In this document: one piece after another, positions 9,076 to 17,840 of the stretch
Layout of the letters: every line of letters begins with the position of its first letter
How positions within the stretch are numbered: the stretch's first letter is position 1
Assembly: GCA_012728775.1 (NCBI GenBank)
Contig: JAAYEN010000331.1
Coordinates: 1-28,283 of the forward strand
Reading direction: 5' to 3'
From: Tissierellia bacterium
Lineage (GTDB): Bacteria > Bacillota_A > Clostridia > Tissierellales > Peptoniphilaceae
Length of the DNA: 28,283 nucleotides
Program-made: the position numbers and the translations under genes
Notes under the pieces: generated by a model
Databases searched by the model: none
The model's input: the letters and a program-made list of their open reading frames with translations, nothing else
What the model was told of the DNA's origin: nothing

Positions 9076-9483
9076 TTATTCCCCTAGATCTTCTTTTAAG
9101 TCTGCGATTGTAGTCTCTACGGAAGTTCCTGGTTTGTAAATTCTGTCAAATCCCATTGCTTTAAATCTCTCATGAACATCTTCCCAGTTTTGCTTACCTA
9201 CTACTATATTTCCGCCTACATATAGAAGTACATCTTCTAAACCTGCTTCATTACATTTTTCTTTAAGCCCCTTAACGTCAAGTTCGCCTTGTCCATAAAG
9301 TGAAGAAACTAATATAGCATCTGCTTTCGTTTCAATTGCCGCATTGATGAAGTCTTCTTGTGATGACAATACACCAATATTTACAACTTTAAATCCTGCT
9401 TCTGTTAGAGTCGCATCTAGGATCTTATTTCCCACTGCGTGTGCATCAGATCCGATTACTCCCAATACTAATGTTTTTCCCAT
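9076..9483 (-). CDS. glmS: Glutamate mutase (methylaspartate mutase) sigma subunit, B12-binding
   Basis: Small cobalamin-binding subunit (135 residues) of glutamate mutase. The base-off/His-on motif DxHxxG is exact: D13-A-H15-A-V-G18, with H15 the cobalt ligand. VSSLYGQG and [10 protein letters not shown] provide the SxL and GG elements lining the nucleotide tail. Length matches the family. AGGAGG stands 6 bases before the ATG. It is the first gene of the glutamate operon, about 50 bases from a consensus promoter. The symbol glmS is shared with glucosamine-6-phosphate synthase, which this is not. Confidence 0.96.
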   Translation of the reverse strand: MGKTLVLGVIGSDAHAVGNKILDATLTEAGFKVVNIGVLSSQEDFINAAIETKADAILVSSLYGQGELDVKGLKEKCNEAGLEDVLLYVGGNIVVGKQNWEDVHERFKAMGFDRIYKPGTSVETTIADLKEDLGE

Positions 9484-9540
9484 AAACTACCTCCTAAATA
9501 AATGTGAACAATGTTTTTCATTTTACTCAATTCTAATTTT

Positions 9541-9568
9541 ATTATAACATACTAAAATGTTATTGCAA
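9541..9568 (-). promoter_or_regulatory. Promoter of the glutamate (glmS-citF) operon
   Basis: Minus-strand -35 TTGCAA (9563-9568) and perfect -10 TATAAT (9541-9546), 16 bases apart. The predicted 5' leader is about 50 bases. That is too short for a cobalamin riboswitch although the operon encodes a B12 enzyme. No operator-like palindrome was evident in the leader. Confidence 0.7.
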
Positions 9569-9888
9569 ATCGGAAAATGTTTATCAATAAACCTTAACGC
9601 TTGTTAATATCACGGTTTACAGATATAATTTCTAAAATTGAAAAGGGTTTGTTTTTCAAAAATTACTCCTTTATCTAATATGAATAAATTTGAATTACTT
9701 GATGATATAACGTTTTCATTGCTTTCATTTCACTTATATAAATCATGCTTTTTCTAAAAAATAAAAATTATTGAAATGTTTGTTTCATATTTTAATAATA
9801 AATGAACTATAAAAAATATAAACCTGTTTAAAGATTATCTAAATTTCACAAAAATTTCACATTTTAATTTAAATAATTATTTCAAAAA
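9569..9888. other. AT-rich intergenic region without a clear gene
   Basis: About 320 bases between the glutamate operon promoter and the terminator at 9889. Two things stand out. A 21-residue minus-strand ORF runs from TTG at 9659 to the stop at 9594, with an AAAGGAG site 6 bases upstream (9666-9672). A direct repeat of TTTCACA lies at 9844-9850 and 9855-9861. No long ORF or tRNA was seen. Confidence 0.5.
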
Positions 9889-9916
9889 AGAAAAGCCTAG
9901 ACAACTAAGCTTTTCT
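9889..9916 (-). terminator. Intrinsic terminator after the nagB-linked membrane protein gene
   Basis: Inverted repeat AGAAAAGC/GCTTTTCT (9889-9896 and 9909-9916), extended inwards by TAG/CTA after one mismatch, followed on the minus strand by a TTTTT run. It begins 10 bases past the stop at 9927. Confidence 0.85.
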
Positions 9917-9926
9917 AAATATTATA

Positions 9927-10949
9927 TTAAAATGTATTAGGAACGATATATACAATTATTCCTAATAAAACTAAGAGTATCGCTCCCCCTAAAGATTGGG
10001 AGAAATCATATTTATTAAATACAATTTTATCTCTAGAAATTATCCTCGATGAGATAACCGTTATTATTCCCAATATAGGAAATATATATAATATGCCTTT
10101 TGTAGCTATTCCAATTTCGAAGAAGGCATATAAAGTTAGTATATTGACAAACATTAATGCCATTAGTATATACGGATTGCTTGTTCTTCCTAGCCAAATA
10201 AGACCTACAACTAATATTATTGATAAAATAAATATTACATTATTTACATTTTTCCAGAAATTAATATTATTTATTTTTGAATTATCAAAAAGTTCTAAAA
10301 CATTTACATAAATACCACTTTCATTAAAACTTTGAACTTCACTTTGATTAATATACTCTGAATCTGTAAAATTGTCGACTCTAGCGTTGGTTAAAAATAC
10401 CGTCAATGTAGCTAATTTATCGTTGTCAGAGTAGACTAAATTTTTTGGTTCGTAACTTATTTTAAATTTATAATCTTTAACACTTTCACTCAATGGAACT
10501 CTTATTTCAGATATTGAAGTAAATTTATAATTTTCAATTTTCTTGTATAGATCTCCGTAGTTTAGTTTTTCATCAAACAAAAGATTATTTATAATATCAT
10601 ATTCACCTTTTAATGTCGCTTTACTATGTCTTGGAACTACAGTGTCCCCAAAAAAAGCTTGTTCTCCTAATTTTCCTATAATTCTCATGCTCGAATCATT
10701 TCCAATATATTCAAACTCTACATCATAGCTAATTAAATATTTTTCATTGGAATTAGTTTCAGATCTTCTGATTTTAAAATTATTAATATTAGTAGGAGTA
10801 TCAAAATAAATTCCGCTAAAAGGAACTTCTTTATTATTTTCAGCTTTCCACAAAAATTCTGACCCGAACCAAGGAGTCAAAGTACAACCTGCTACTATTA
10901 ATAAGAAGATAGCGTAAATAATGAAGTTTCTTATTTTCTTATTCATCAT
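9927..10949 (-). CDS. Predicted membrane-anchored protein of unknown function
   Basis: I do not recognise this 340-residue protein. Residues 9-20 are hydrophobic and end in VAGC (Cys22), which fits a lipoprotein signal peptide. A roughly 210-residue extracytoplasmic region rich in beta-type alternation follows. Then come about four membrane segments between residue 235 and the C-terminus (for example VIFILSIILVVGLIWLG and LGGAILLVLLGIIVYIV). A cleaved lipoprotein with several C-terminal membrane spans is unusual; the first segment could instead be an uncleaved anchor. The gene follows nagB by 29 bases and is closed by a strong terminator, so it is probably co-transcribed with nagB. The ribosome binding site is weak, and the start could be either of two adjacent ATGs. 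Confidence 0.75.
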   Translation of the reverse strand: MMNKKIRNFIIYAIFLLIVAGCTLTPWFGSEFLWKAENNKEVPFSGIYFDTPTNINNFKIRRSETNSNEKYLISYDVEFEYIGNDSSMRIIGKLGEQAFFGDTVVPRHSKATLKGEYDIINNLLFDEKLNYGDLYKKIENYKFTSISEIRVPLSESVKDYKFKISYEPKNLVYSDNDKLATLTVFLTNARVDNFTDSEYINQSEVQSFNESGIYVNVLELFDNSKINNINFWKNVNNVIFILSIILVVGLIWLGRTSNPYILMALMFVNILTLYAFFEIGIATKGILYIFPILGIITVISSRIISRDKIVFNKYDFSQSLGGAILLVLLGIIVYIVPNTF

Positions 10950-10978
10950 TTCTTTTTCTATTTCCTTTCTTGCGTTTA

Positions 10979-11704
10979 TTACAGCTTTGCCCCAGCTTCA
11001 TTGTCAACTATTACTATTAGATTTTGGTGAAGTTGCAATATACTTGCTGGAACTTTGGGAGTTATTGGACCCCTTAATGCCATATACATAGCATCAGCTT
11101 TTCCACTTCCGGAAGCTATCAATAGAATTTTCTTTGAATTTAAAATGCTTTTCATTCCCATAGTTATTGCCTTTTTGGGCACATCATCTAAAGTTTCAAA
11201 AAATCTAGCATTTGCGTCCAATGTGTCCTCAGTTAAGTTTACAATATGAGTTTCTCCCACGAAGTAATTTCCTGGTTCATTAAATCCAATATGTCCATTC
11301 ATGCCAATTCCTAATAATTGAAGATCAATACCGCCTGAAGCTTCAATTTTTTCATCGTATTCTTTGCAAACTTTTTCAACATCGTCTGTGCAACCTGAAG
11401 GAATATTGGTTTTTTTGGTATCAATATTAATTTTTTTTAATAAATGCTTATTCATAAAATAGTGATATGACTGTTCATGTTCATCGTCTAGACCATAATA
11501 TTCATCCAAGTTAAAAGTAGATGCGTTGGAAAAATCTATTTCTCCATTGTCATACATTTTAACTAACTCTGCATACATTCCTTCAGGAGTACTACCAGTA
11601 GCTAAGCCCAATACAATATCATTTTTTATTTTTATTTCTTCTGCTATTACTTCTGCAGCCTTTTTGCTTAATTCATCATAGTTTTCAACAATATATAATT
11701 TCAT
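10979..11704 (-). CDS. nagB: Glucosamine-6-phosphate deaminase
   Basis: NagB (241 residues), a cytoplasmic enzyme converting glucosamine-6-phosphate to fructose-6-phosphate and ammonia, the last step of amino sugar use. Visible motifs: LGLATGSTPEGMY (phosphate loop), NLDEYYGLDDEHEQSYHYFMN (catalytic Asp region), LLGIGMNGHIGFNEPG (active-site His) and LIASGSGKADA. Length is typical. GAGAGGAAG precedes the ATG at 11704. No nagA is adjacent. The 5' region holds a perfect 16-bp palindrome that could bind a regulator. The membrane protein gene follows downstream. Confidence 0.96.
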   Translation of the reverse strand: MKLYIVENYDELSKKAAEVIAEEIKIKNDIVLGLATGSTPEGMYAELVKMYDNGEIDFSNASTFNLDEYYGLDDEHEQSYHYFMNKHLLKKINIDTKKTNIPSGCTDDVEKVCKEYDEKIEASGGIDLQLLGIGMNGHIGFNEPGNYFVGETHIVNLTEDTLDANARFFETLDDVPKKAITMGMKSILNSKKILLIASGSGKADAMYMALRGPITPKVPASILQLHQNLIVIVDNEAGAKL

Positions 11705-11720
11705 TTTATCTTCCTCTCAA

Positions 11721-11761
11721 TATAGATTAATCTATAAAATTGACTCAATAAAATAATATCA
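11721..11761 (-). promoter_or_regulatory. nagB promoter region with perfect palindrome
   Basis: A perfect 16-bp palindrome TATAGATTAATCTATA occupies 11721-11736. Upstream on the minus strand is an extended -10, TGATATTAT (11753-11761), which would start transcription about 10 bases before the palindrome. A repressor bound there would block nagB. The regulator is unknown; the sequence is not the classic GntR NagR/DasR site. Confidence 0.45.
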
Positions 11762-11808
11762 CATAACTTATTATTAATCACTAATAAAATGCGTCAATGC
11801 TGCATGGA

Positions 11809-13434
11809 TCATTTATTTTCTAACATCATAAGTTCCATTAAGCGATTTTTAATATCTAGTAATGCCTCATTATATTCAGAATAATGCTTAGAGGCAAATT
11901 CATCATCTACATCTGATTTACGTTGACTATCATAAACATTAAATAATTCTTTTACTTGATAAATGGAGTCATTCAAACTCTTACTTAAATCAACTTCAAT
12001 ATGTTTATCTATATAATTTTTTTCTTTACTTCCATCTATTTCAATTACTTCATCCAGCTTTGCAATTACTGTTGAAATATTAAATCTATTTTCAATTTCT
12101 TTTTTTAGGTTTTCAGTAGAATCTGGTTCTCCATGTACTAAAAATATCTTTTTAGGCTTTTCTTTAATATTATCAACCCAGTCCAATAACATATTTAAAT
12201 CGGCATGAGCTGATAGTCCTTGGAGTTCGTCTATTTCTGCTCGAACTTGAATGTTCTCACCTAATATTCTAACTTCTTTAGTGCCATCTAAAATCCTTCT
12301 CCCAGTAGAACCCATAGCTTGATAGCCTACAAATAAAATTGTATTTCTCGGGTCCCAAAGATGATGTTTTAAGTGATGCCTTATTCTACCAGCATCTGCC
12401 ATTCCACTTGCAGATATTATTACCTTAGGATACGGGGATTTATTTAATGATTTTGATTCTTCAACTGTTTTTACATATCTTAAATTTGGAAATGCAAAAG
12501 GATTGTCACCTGATAAAATTTTATTCTTAGTTTCATCATTAAAAAGATCAGAATTCTTTTCATAAGCTTCTGTAGCTTGTATTGCTAAAGGACTATCTAT
12601 ATATACTGGAATTCTTTTATACGCTTCCATAGTATCATTCTCATAATAAGTGTTTAATTGATAAATAAGCTCTTGAGTTCTTCCTACGGCAAAAGATGGT
12701 ATAATAACTGCCCCACCTCTACTTGCAGTCCTTTCTATAATATCTATAAATTTATGATGTGTTTCTTCATATGGTTCATGAATTCGATTTCCATATGTAG
12801 ATTCTAAAATTAAATAATCGGCACTTTCAACGATTTTTGGTGATTTTATTATTGCGTGATTCCCTACGCCCAAATCTCCAGAGTATACTAATTTTGTATT
12901 TTTATCTCCTTCTGTAATCCAAAGCTCTACTATAGCACTTCCTAAGATATGTCCAGCATCTAAAAATCTTAGAGTAAAAGTTTCATCTATTTTTATAAAC
13001 TGATTGTAATAATATTGTTCAAATAAATTTAAAGATCGTAACACATCTTCAGTAGTATATAAAGGTTCTAGTAGAGGTTGACCTGATCTAGTACGCTTTT
13101 TATTTTCCCACTCCACATCAGATTGTTGAATATGGGCACTATCTTGAAGCATAATTCTACTCAGATCCAACGTTGCTTTTGTAGCCAAAATTCTTCCACG
13201 AAAACCTTCTTTGACTAATTTTGGAATTCTACCTGAGTGGTCGATATGAGCATGGGATAAAACTAAATAATCGATTTCATTTGGCCTATAAGGAAAATTT
13301 TCAAAATTTAAAAGCTCTTCCTCAGGTCCTCCTTGAAACATACCACAATCTAGTAGCAACTTTTTGTCCCCGACTTCTATCAAATGATTTGAACCAGTTA
13401 CCATGTTTGTACTGCCATAAAATTTAATTTTCAT
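11809..13434 (-). CDS. Metallo-beta-lactamase / beta-CASP family protein (RNA-processing type)
   Basis: 541-residue beta-CASP metallo-beta-lactamase related to bacterial YSH1/CPSF-like ribonucleases. The zinc motif H61-A-H63-I-D65-H66 is intact, preceded by LLLDCGMFQGG. Further ligands fit DAGHILGSAIVEL and YSGDLGVG. The beta-CASP part includes GGAVIIPSFAVGRTQEL, VIISASGMADAGRI and LSAHADLNMLLDWV, then LVHGEPDSTENL. The last 80 residues form a charged, probably helical tail beyond the usual core. Expected to be cytoplasmic and to act on RNA; substrate unknown. It is a single-gene unit with its own promoter at 13456-13482, preceded by the pot operon terminator. Confidence 0.9.
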   Translation of the reverse strand: MKIKFYGSTNMVTGSNHLIEVGDKKLLLDCGMFQGGPEEELLNFENFPYRPNEIDYLVLSHAHIDHSGRIPKLVKEGFRGRILATKATLDLSRIMLQDSAHIQQSDVEWENKKRTRSGQPLLEPLYTTEDVLRSLNLFEQYYYNQFIKIDETFTLRFLDAGHILGSAIVELWITEGDKNTKLVYSGDLGVGNHAIIKSPKIVESADYLILESTYGNRIHEPYEETHHKFIDIIERTASRGGAVIIPSFAVGRTQELIYQLNTYYENDTMEAYKRIPVYIDSPLAIQATEAYEKNSDLFNDETKNKILSGDNPFAFPNLRYVKTVEESKSLNKSPYPKVIISASGMADAGRIRHHLKHHLWDPRNTILFVGYQAMGSTGRRILDGTKEVRILGENIQVRAEIDELQGLSAHADLNMLLDWVDNIKEKPKKIFLVHGEPDSTENLKKEIENRFNISTVIAKLDEVIEIDGSKEKNYIDKHIEVDLSKSLNDSIYQVKELFNVYDSQRKSDVDDEFASKHYSEYNEALLDIKNRLMELMMLENK

Positions 13435-13455
13435 TTAGATTTTCACCTCGATTTT

Positions 13456-13482
13456 ATTATACCCCCAGTTAAGCTGAGTTAA
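13456..13482 (-). promoter_or_regulatory. Promoter with direct repeat in place of the -35 box
   Basis: A perfect -10 TATAAT (13456-13461, minus) has only a poor -35. Instead the hexamer TTAACT occurs twice with 10-base spacing (13467-13472 and 13477-13482). A direct repeat on one helix face where a -35 should be is typical of activator-dependent promoters, for example those of OmpR-family response regulators. GAGGTG follows before the ATG at 13434. Confidence 0.4.
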
Positions 13483-13529
13483 AAGAACAAAATTACAAGT
13501 ATAGATAGTACATTGTCCATAAGTATACT

Positions 13530-13569
13530 AAAAAATGTTCAACGACTTTAGAGCCGCTGAACATTTTTT
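13530..13569 (-). terminator. Terminator of the pot operon
   Basis: Perfect 12-bp inverted repeat AAAAAATGTTCA/TGAACATTTTTT (13530-13541 and 13558-13569) with a 16-base loop, 17 bases beyond the potD stop. The A/T ends give a U-run on either strand, so it could act in both directions. Confidence 0.85.
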
Positions 13570-13586
13570 TGTTTTACATATTTAAT

Positions 13587-14633
13587 TTACTGAGCTGCTG
13601 TAACTTCTGTCCAAATTCTGTCATAAACAGGAATTATTTCCTTAGAATTTTTATAGATTTCTCCATTAGCAAGTAGAGAATCATCTGGGTAAGCTACTTC
13701 AGAATTTTTTATTTCATCTGGAAGTAATTCTATAGCTTCATCTATTGGTGAAGAAAAGCCAACAGAATATTCTGCATTTATCGCTGCATTTTCTGGCTCA
13801 CACATAAAATTAATAAACTTATGAGCAGCTTCTACATTTTGAGCTGACTTTGGGATTACCATAGCATCAAACCAAATATTAGCACCTTCTTTTGGTAATA
13901 CATATTTCAAATCAGGATTTTGTTCTATCATCATTAAAGCATCCCCTGAATACATAAAACCAATATCTCCATCTCCTGACACTAGAGTATCTCTACCTTC
14001 ATCTGCTTGGTACGCAAGTACGTAAGGTTTTTGTGAAATCAATAATGCTTTTGCTTCTTCTAATTCATCTAAGTCAGTTGAGTTCATAGAATATCCTAAA
14101 GCTTTTAGAGCAACTGCTATTGAATCCCTAGATGAATTATACATTACAATTTTTCCTGTATATTTTTCGTTGAATAAATCTGTCCAGCTGTCTATTTTAT
14201 CTGTTATTTTAGCAGCATTATAAATGATTCCTCCCGTCCCCCAAAAATATGGCACTGAATATTTATTTTCGGGATCAAACGCTGGATTTTTTAAGTTATC
14301 ATTTACATAGTCAAAATTAGGAATCTGTGCTAAATCAATTTCATTTAATAATTCTTCTTCAATTAGTCTTTCAATCATATAATCAGATGGAACCAATATA
14401 TCATATGAATCTATTCCCTGTTTTACTTTTATATACATATCTTCATTGGAAGAAAATGTATCGTATATAACTTTGATTCCAGTTTCTTCTTCAAATTTTG
14501 AAAGTAAGCTTTCATCAATATAATCTCCCCAATTATATACATTCAAAACTCCTTCTTCTGCTCCAGATTGAGGGCTACAAGATGAAAATATTAATGTAAG
14601 TGCAAAAATTAAAACTAATATCTTTTTATTCAT
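13587..14633 (-). CDS. potD: Polyamine ABC transporter substrate-binding lipoprotein
   Basis: Spermidine/putrescine-binding protein (348 residues) that captures polyamine outside the membrane and delivers it to PotBC. The N-terminus is a lipoprotein signal with FSSC (Cys19 as lipid anchor). NVYNWGDYIDESLLSKFEEETG is the conserved start of mature PotD/PotF proteins, and YDILVPSDYMIERL and VPYFWGTGGIIYN line the binding cleft in the family. It is the last gene of the operon, overlapping potC by 8 bases and followed by a terminator. Preference between spermidine and putrescine cannot be decided by eye. Confidence 0.95.
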   Translation of the reverse strand: MNKKILVLIFALTLIFSSCSPQSGAEEGVLNVYNWGDYIDESLLSKFEEETGIKVIYDTFSSNEDMYIKVKQGIDSYDILVPSDYMIERLIEEELLNEIDLAQIPNFDYVNDNLKNPAFDPENKYSVPYFWGTGGIIYNAAKITDKIDSWTDLFNEKYTGKIVMYNSSRDSIAVALKALGYSMNSTDLDELEEAKALLISQKPYVLAYQADEGRDTLVSGDGDIGFMYSGDALMMIEQNPDLKYVLPKEGANIWFDAMVIPKSAQNVEAAHKFINFMCEPENAAINAEYSVGFSSPIDEAIELLPDEIKNSEVAYPDDSLLANGEIYKNSKEIIPVYDRIWTEVTAAQ

Positions 14634-15405
14634 TTTCCATTTCTCCTTTATTTCTTCTGTTAATTATCAATACAAGCAATAACATAGTTGCAAACATTAT
14701 TGTGGATAGTGCATTTATACTAGGATTTATTCCCTTTTTAGCCATTGAATAAATTAATATACTTAGGTTATTAAATCCATGTCCAGTATTAAAATACGAT
14801 ATAATAAAATCATCTATAGACAGTGTAAATGCCATAAGTGCTCCTGTTATTATTCCCGGTTTTATCTGAGGGATGATAACATTTATAATTGAATAAAGAG
14901 GAGTTGCCCCTAAGTCCATGGATGCATCTAATAAATTTCTATCCAATTGTTGCAACTTAGGTAAGATATTTAATATTACATAGGGCACCGAAAACACTAT
15001 GTGAGATATTAACATCGTACTAATTCCGAATTTCAAACTAAGAAATTTGAAAAGTGCCATTAAAGCAACTGCAGTAACTATATCGGGATTGATAACTGGA
15101 ATGTAGTTTAAATTTAATATTATATCTTGTTTTTTACCTCTTAAATAATGAATTCCAATAGCTGCAAAAGTTCCCATTATAGTAGAAATTACCGTAGATA
15201 TTAAGGCAATCAGTACAGTATTATATAAAGCTTGCATTACAGCTCTATCACTTAAGAGATTTTTATACCAAATCAAACTAAATCCGTCAAAGCTTCCCCT
15301 CAGTCTAGAAGAATTAAAACTAAAAACAATTAAAACAAAAATTGGCAGATATAGAAATAGAAATACCATTGCTAAATAAAAACGATCAGTGAATTTTCTT
15401 ACCAT
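14626..15405 (-). CDS. potC: Polyamine ABC transporter permease PotC
   Basis: Inner-membrane permease (259 residues) of the polyamine importer, with about six membrane segments. The EAA loop contacting PotA is seen in LLDASMDLGATPLYSIINVIIPQIKPGI. The N-terminal FLYLPIFVLIVFSFNSSR and central INPDIVTAVALMALF are typical of PotC/YdcV permeases. Start at 15405 overlaps the potB stop by 7 bases; the 3' end overlaps potD by 8 bases. Confidence 0.95.
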   Translation of the reverse strand: MVRKFTDRFYLAMVFLFLYLPIFVLIVFSFNSSRLRGSFDGFSLIWYKNLLSDRAVMQALYNTVLIALISTVISTIMGTFAAIGIHYLRGKKQDIILNLNYIPVINPDIVTAVALMALFKFLSLKFGISTMLISHIVFSVPYVILNILPKLQQLDRNLLDASMDLGATPLYSIINVIIPQIKPGIITGALMAFTLSIDDFIISYFNTGHGFNNLSILIYSMAKKGINPSINALSTIMFATMLLLVLIINRRNKGEMENE

Positions 15406-16229
15406 AAGCCATTTTCTCCTTCTTTAACTATTCCACTTCTAGATGAAAAAATCATAGTTAATAGCATAAATATCATAAGTATAAATGAAATTGCAGCTCC
15501 AAAGTGCCAATCTCCGGTAAATCTAAATTGCTGCTCAATTACGTTTCCAATCAGCATAGATTTATTTCCGCCTAACAAATTAGAAATTACAAAAGTACTT
15601 AATGCTGGAATAAAGACCATTGTTATCCCCGAACTTACTCCAGGCAATGACAAAGGAAAAATTACTCTTTGGAAAACTTCCCTATCATTTGCACCTAAAT
15701 CTTTTGCCGCTTCTAAAAGACTTGCGTCCATTTTAGACAAAACTGTATAAATGGGCAGTACCATGAAGGGCAAGAAATTATAAATCATTCCTACAACTAC
15801 AGCTTTATTATTATATATTATTTCAAAAGGTCCTAAACCAAAAAAACCAAAAAACTGATTGATCAATCCATTATTTCCAAGTAGAGTTAACCAGGCATAT
15901 GTTCTAAGAAGAAAATTCATCCACATTGGAATTACAAATAATAAAATTAAAGTACCTTGGATGTTTTCTTTCATTCTAGAAATTATATAAGCAGTAGGAT
16001 AACCTATAAGAAAGCACATAAACGTCGAGATAGACGCTAGGATAATAGAGTTTACCAAAATTCTCAAATAAGTAGACTCAAAAAATCTTTCAAAATTTTC
16101 CATTGAAAATGTAAAAGTCGTAAATTCTAGCATATCTCCCTTTGTAAAAGCCATTATTCCAATTAAAATCATGGGAAATACTACAAATAAAATCAACCAA
16201 AAAAAGTAAGGTAATGAATATTTTCTCAT
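15399..16229 (-). CDS. potB: Polyamine ABC transporter permease PotB
   Basis: Inner-membrane permease (276 residues) pairing with PotC to form the polyamine channel. About six membrane segments; the EAA loop is [27 protein letters not shown]. The segment [19 protein letters not shown] is highly characteristic of PotB. The ATG at 16229 overlaps the potA stop as ATGA, so the ATPase and permease are translationally coupled. Confidence 0.95.
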   Translation of the reverse strand: MRKYSLPYFFWLILFVVFPMILIGIMAFTKGDMLEFTTFTFSMENFERFFESTYLRILVNSIILASISTFMCFLIGYPTAYIISRMKENIQGTLILLFVIPMWMNFLLRTYAWLTLLGNNGLINQFFGFFGLGPFEIIYNNKAVVVGMIYNFLPFMVLPIYTVLSKMDASLLEAAKDLGANDREVFQRVIFPLSLPGVSSGITMVFIPALSTFVISNLLGGNKSMLIGNVIEQQFRFTGDWHFGAAISFILMIFMLLTMIFSSRSGIVKEGENGLW

Positions 16230-17266
16230 TTTAATTTCCTCATAATGTGAATATTATCAGGAATCACATTTAATCCCACTTCTTCATCTTCTTTTCTAGA
16301 TACTGTAGAATGAGCTTTCCATCTAAATCCCTTACCGACTATTATCATTTCGTAGTGAACTCCTTTAAAAACCACAGATTCTACTTTGCCGTTTATTTTT
16401 CCTTGGTCTTTATCTAGAATAATCAAATCCTCAGGTCTAATTACCACATCCACATTTTCATCTTTTTCAAAACCCTTGTCTACACAAATAAAATTAACGC
16501 CTAGCATTTCTACTAAAAAATCTTCTCTCATAATTCCATCAGTAATGTTAGATTCTCCAATAAAATTAGCTACAAAGGAGTTTTTAGGCTCGTTATAAAT
16601 GTCTATGGGTTTTCCAATTTGTTGAATAATACCTTCATTTAAGACTACTATCGTATCACTCATGGTAAGTGCCTCTTCTTGATCATGGGTTACATAAATA
16701 AAAGTAATTCCTACATTTTGTTGGATTTCCTTTAGTTCCACTTGCATCTCTTTTCTAAGCTTTAAATCTAATGCTCCAAGGGGTTCATCTAGTAATAATA
16801 CTTTAGGTCTATTAACCAAAGCTCTTGCTATAGCAATCCTTTGTTGTTGTCCACCACTTAATGACTCGATTCGTCTTTTTTCAAATCCTGATAGACCAAC
16901 TAATTTCAACATTTCTGCCGTTCTTTTTTTTCTTTCACTTTCATCTACTTTATTAATTTTTAGACCAAATTCAATATTTTCTTCTACGTTTAAATGTGGA
17001 AATAAAGCATATTTTTGAAATACAGTGTTTATTTTACGCTTATAAGGAGGAATATTAGTTATGTTTTCTCCGTCAAATTCAACAATTCCATCATCTGGAT
17101 TTTCAAATCCTCCAATAATCCTCAAGGTAGTAGTTTTACCACAACCGCTAGGACCTAATAAAGTTAAAAATTCATTTTCATATATTTTAAGATTTAAATC
17201 CTTTAGTACTTCATTGTCACCATAAGATTTATCAATATCCTTAAGATTAATAATTATTTTTTCCAT
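16226..17266 (-). CDS. potA: Polyamine ABC transporter ATP-binding protein PotA
   Basis: Cytoplasmic ATPase (346 residues) that powers polyamine import. Walker [19 protein letters not shown] lies near residues 35-53, the signature [15 protein letters not shown] near 135, Walker [13 protein letters not shown] right after, and the switch His in YVTHDQEEA. The C-terminal 100 residues form a TOBE-type domain ([11 protein letters not shown]), as in PotA, which can sense substrate. AGGAGG precedes ATG at 17266. It sits 8 bases after the XRE-cupin regulator gene, so regulator and transporter form one transcript. Confidence 0.96.
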   Translation of the reverse strand: MEKIIINLKDIDKSYGDNEVLKDLNLKIYENEFLTLLGPSGCGKTTTLRIIGGFENPDDGIVEFDGENITNIPPYKRKINTVFQKYALFPHLNVEENIEFGLKINKVDESERKKRTAEMLKLVGLSGFEKRRIESLSGGQQQRIAIARALVNRPKVLLLDEPLGALDLKLRKEMQVELKEIQQNVGITFIYVTHDQEEALTMSDTIVVLNEGIIQQIGKPIDIYNEPKNSFVANFIGESNITDGIMREDFLVEMLGVNFICVDKGFEKDENVDVVIRPEDLIILDKDQGKINGKVESVVFKGVHYEMIIVGKGFRWKAHSTVSRKEDEEVGLNVIPDNIHIMRKLK

Positions 17267-17274
17267 AAAACCTC

Positions 17275-17811
17275 CTAGAAACTTGGTGGACTGCTAATCC
17301 ATAAAACTTTCAGAAGTTTTTTCCCAGAATTCTTTAAATGATGACTTTCCTTTGCTTTAAAATAGAAGCTATCACCTTTATTGACCTTGTAAACTTCGTT
17401 TCCTATAACTAATTCCAACTTCCCATCCAATACAAATCCAAATTCTTCTCCGTCATATGGATTAACTATTTCTGTAGATCCATATGGTTCAATTTCCAAT
17501 AAGGTGGGCTCCATTAAATTTTTTTGAGAATTTGGAACTAACCAGTTTATTCTATAACCCTTTTTATCTTCAACAAATTCAAAAAAATCTTCTTTTTTAA
17601 AAACTTTTTTCTCTTCACGATCTTCAAAAAAATCAGAAGGACTTATACCTAATGCATCTAAAATATCAATAAATGAAGTTATAGATGGCGATGCAATATC
17701 TCTTTCTACTTGGGAAATAAATCCTTTAGTTAGTTCACACCTTTGTGCTAACTCTTCTTGAGTTAATCCTTGGGCTATTCTTATATTTTTTATTTTTTCT
17801 CCAATATTCAA
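17275..17811 (-). CDS. XRE-cupin transcriptional regulator (PuuR-like), probable pot operon regulator
   Basis: 178-residue DNA-binding regulator. Residues 1-60 are an XRE/Cro helix-turn-helix ([20 protein letters not shown], then [17 protein letters not shown]). Residues 100-178 form a cupin effector domain ([39 protein letters not shown]). This architecture is shared with PuuR and other polyamine-linked regulators. The start is TTG at 17811, supported by GGAGGTGG (17821-17828) 9 bases upstream. Being first in the potABCD transcript, it probably autoregulates through the inverted repeat at 17841-17857. The effector is likely a polyamine, by context only. Confidence 0.9.
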   Translation of the reverse strand: MNIGEKIKNIRIAQGLTQEELAQRCELTKGFISQVERDIASPSITSFIDILDALGISPSDFFEDREEKKVFKKEDFFEFVEDKKGYRINWLVPNSQKNLMEPTLLEIEPYGSTEIVNPYDGEEFGFVLDGKLELVIGNEVYKVNKGDSFYFKAKESHHLKNSGKKLLKVLWISSPPSF

Positions 17812-17840
17812 TAAAAAAGTCCACCTCCATTAAGTATTTT

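Noticed and set aside
9484..9560. Cobalamin riboswitch for the B12-dependent glutamate mutase operon
   Set aside because: The predicted leader from the consensus promoter is only about 50 bases and shows no B12-box-like or multi-stem structure.
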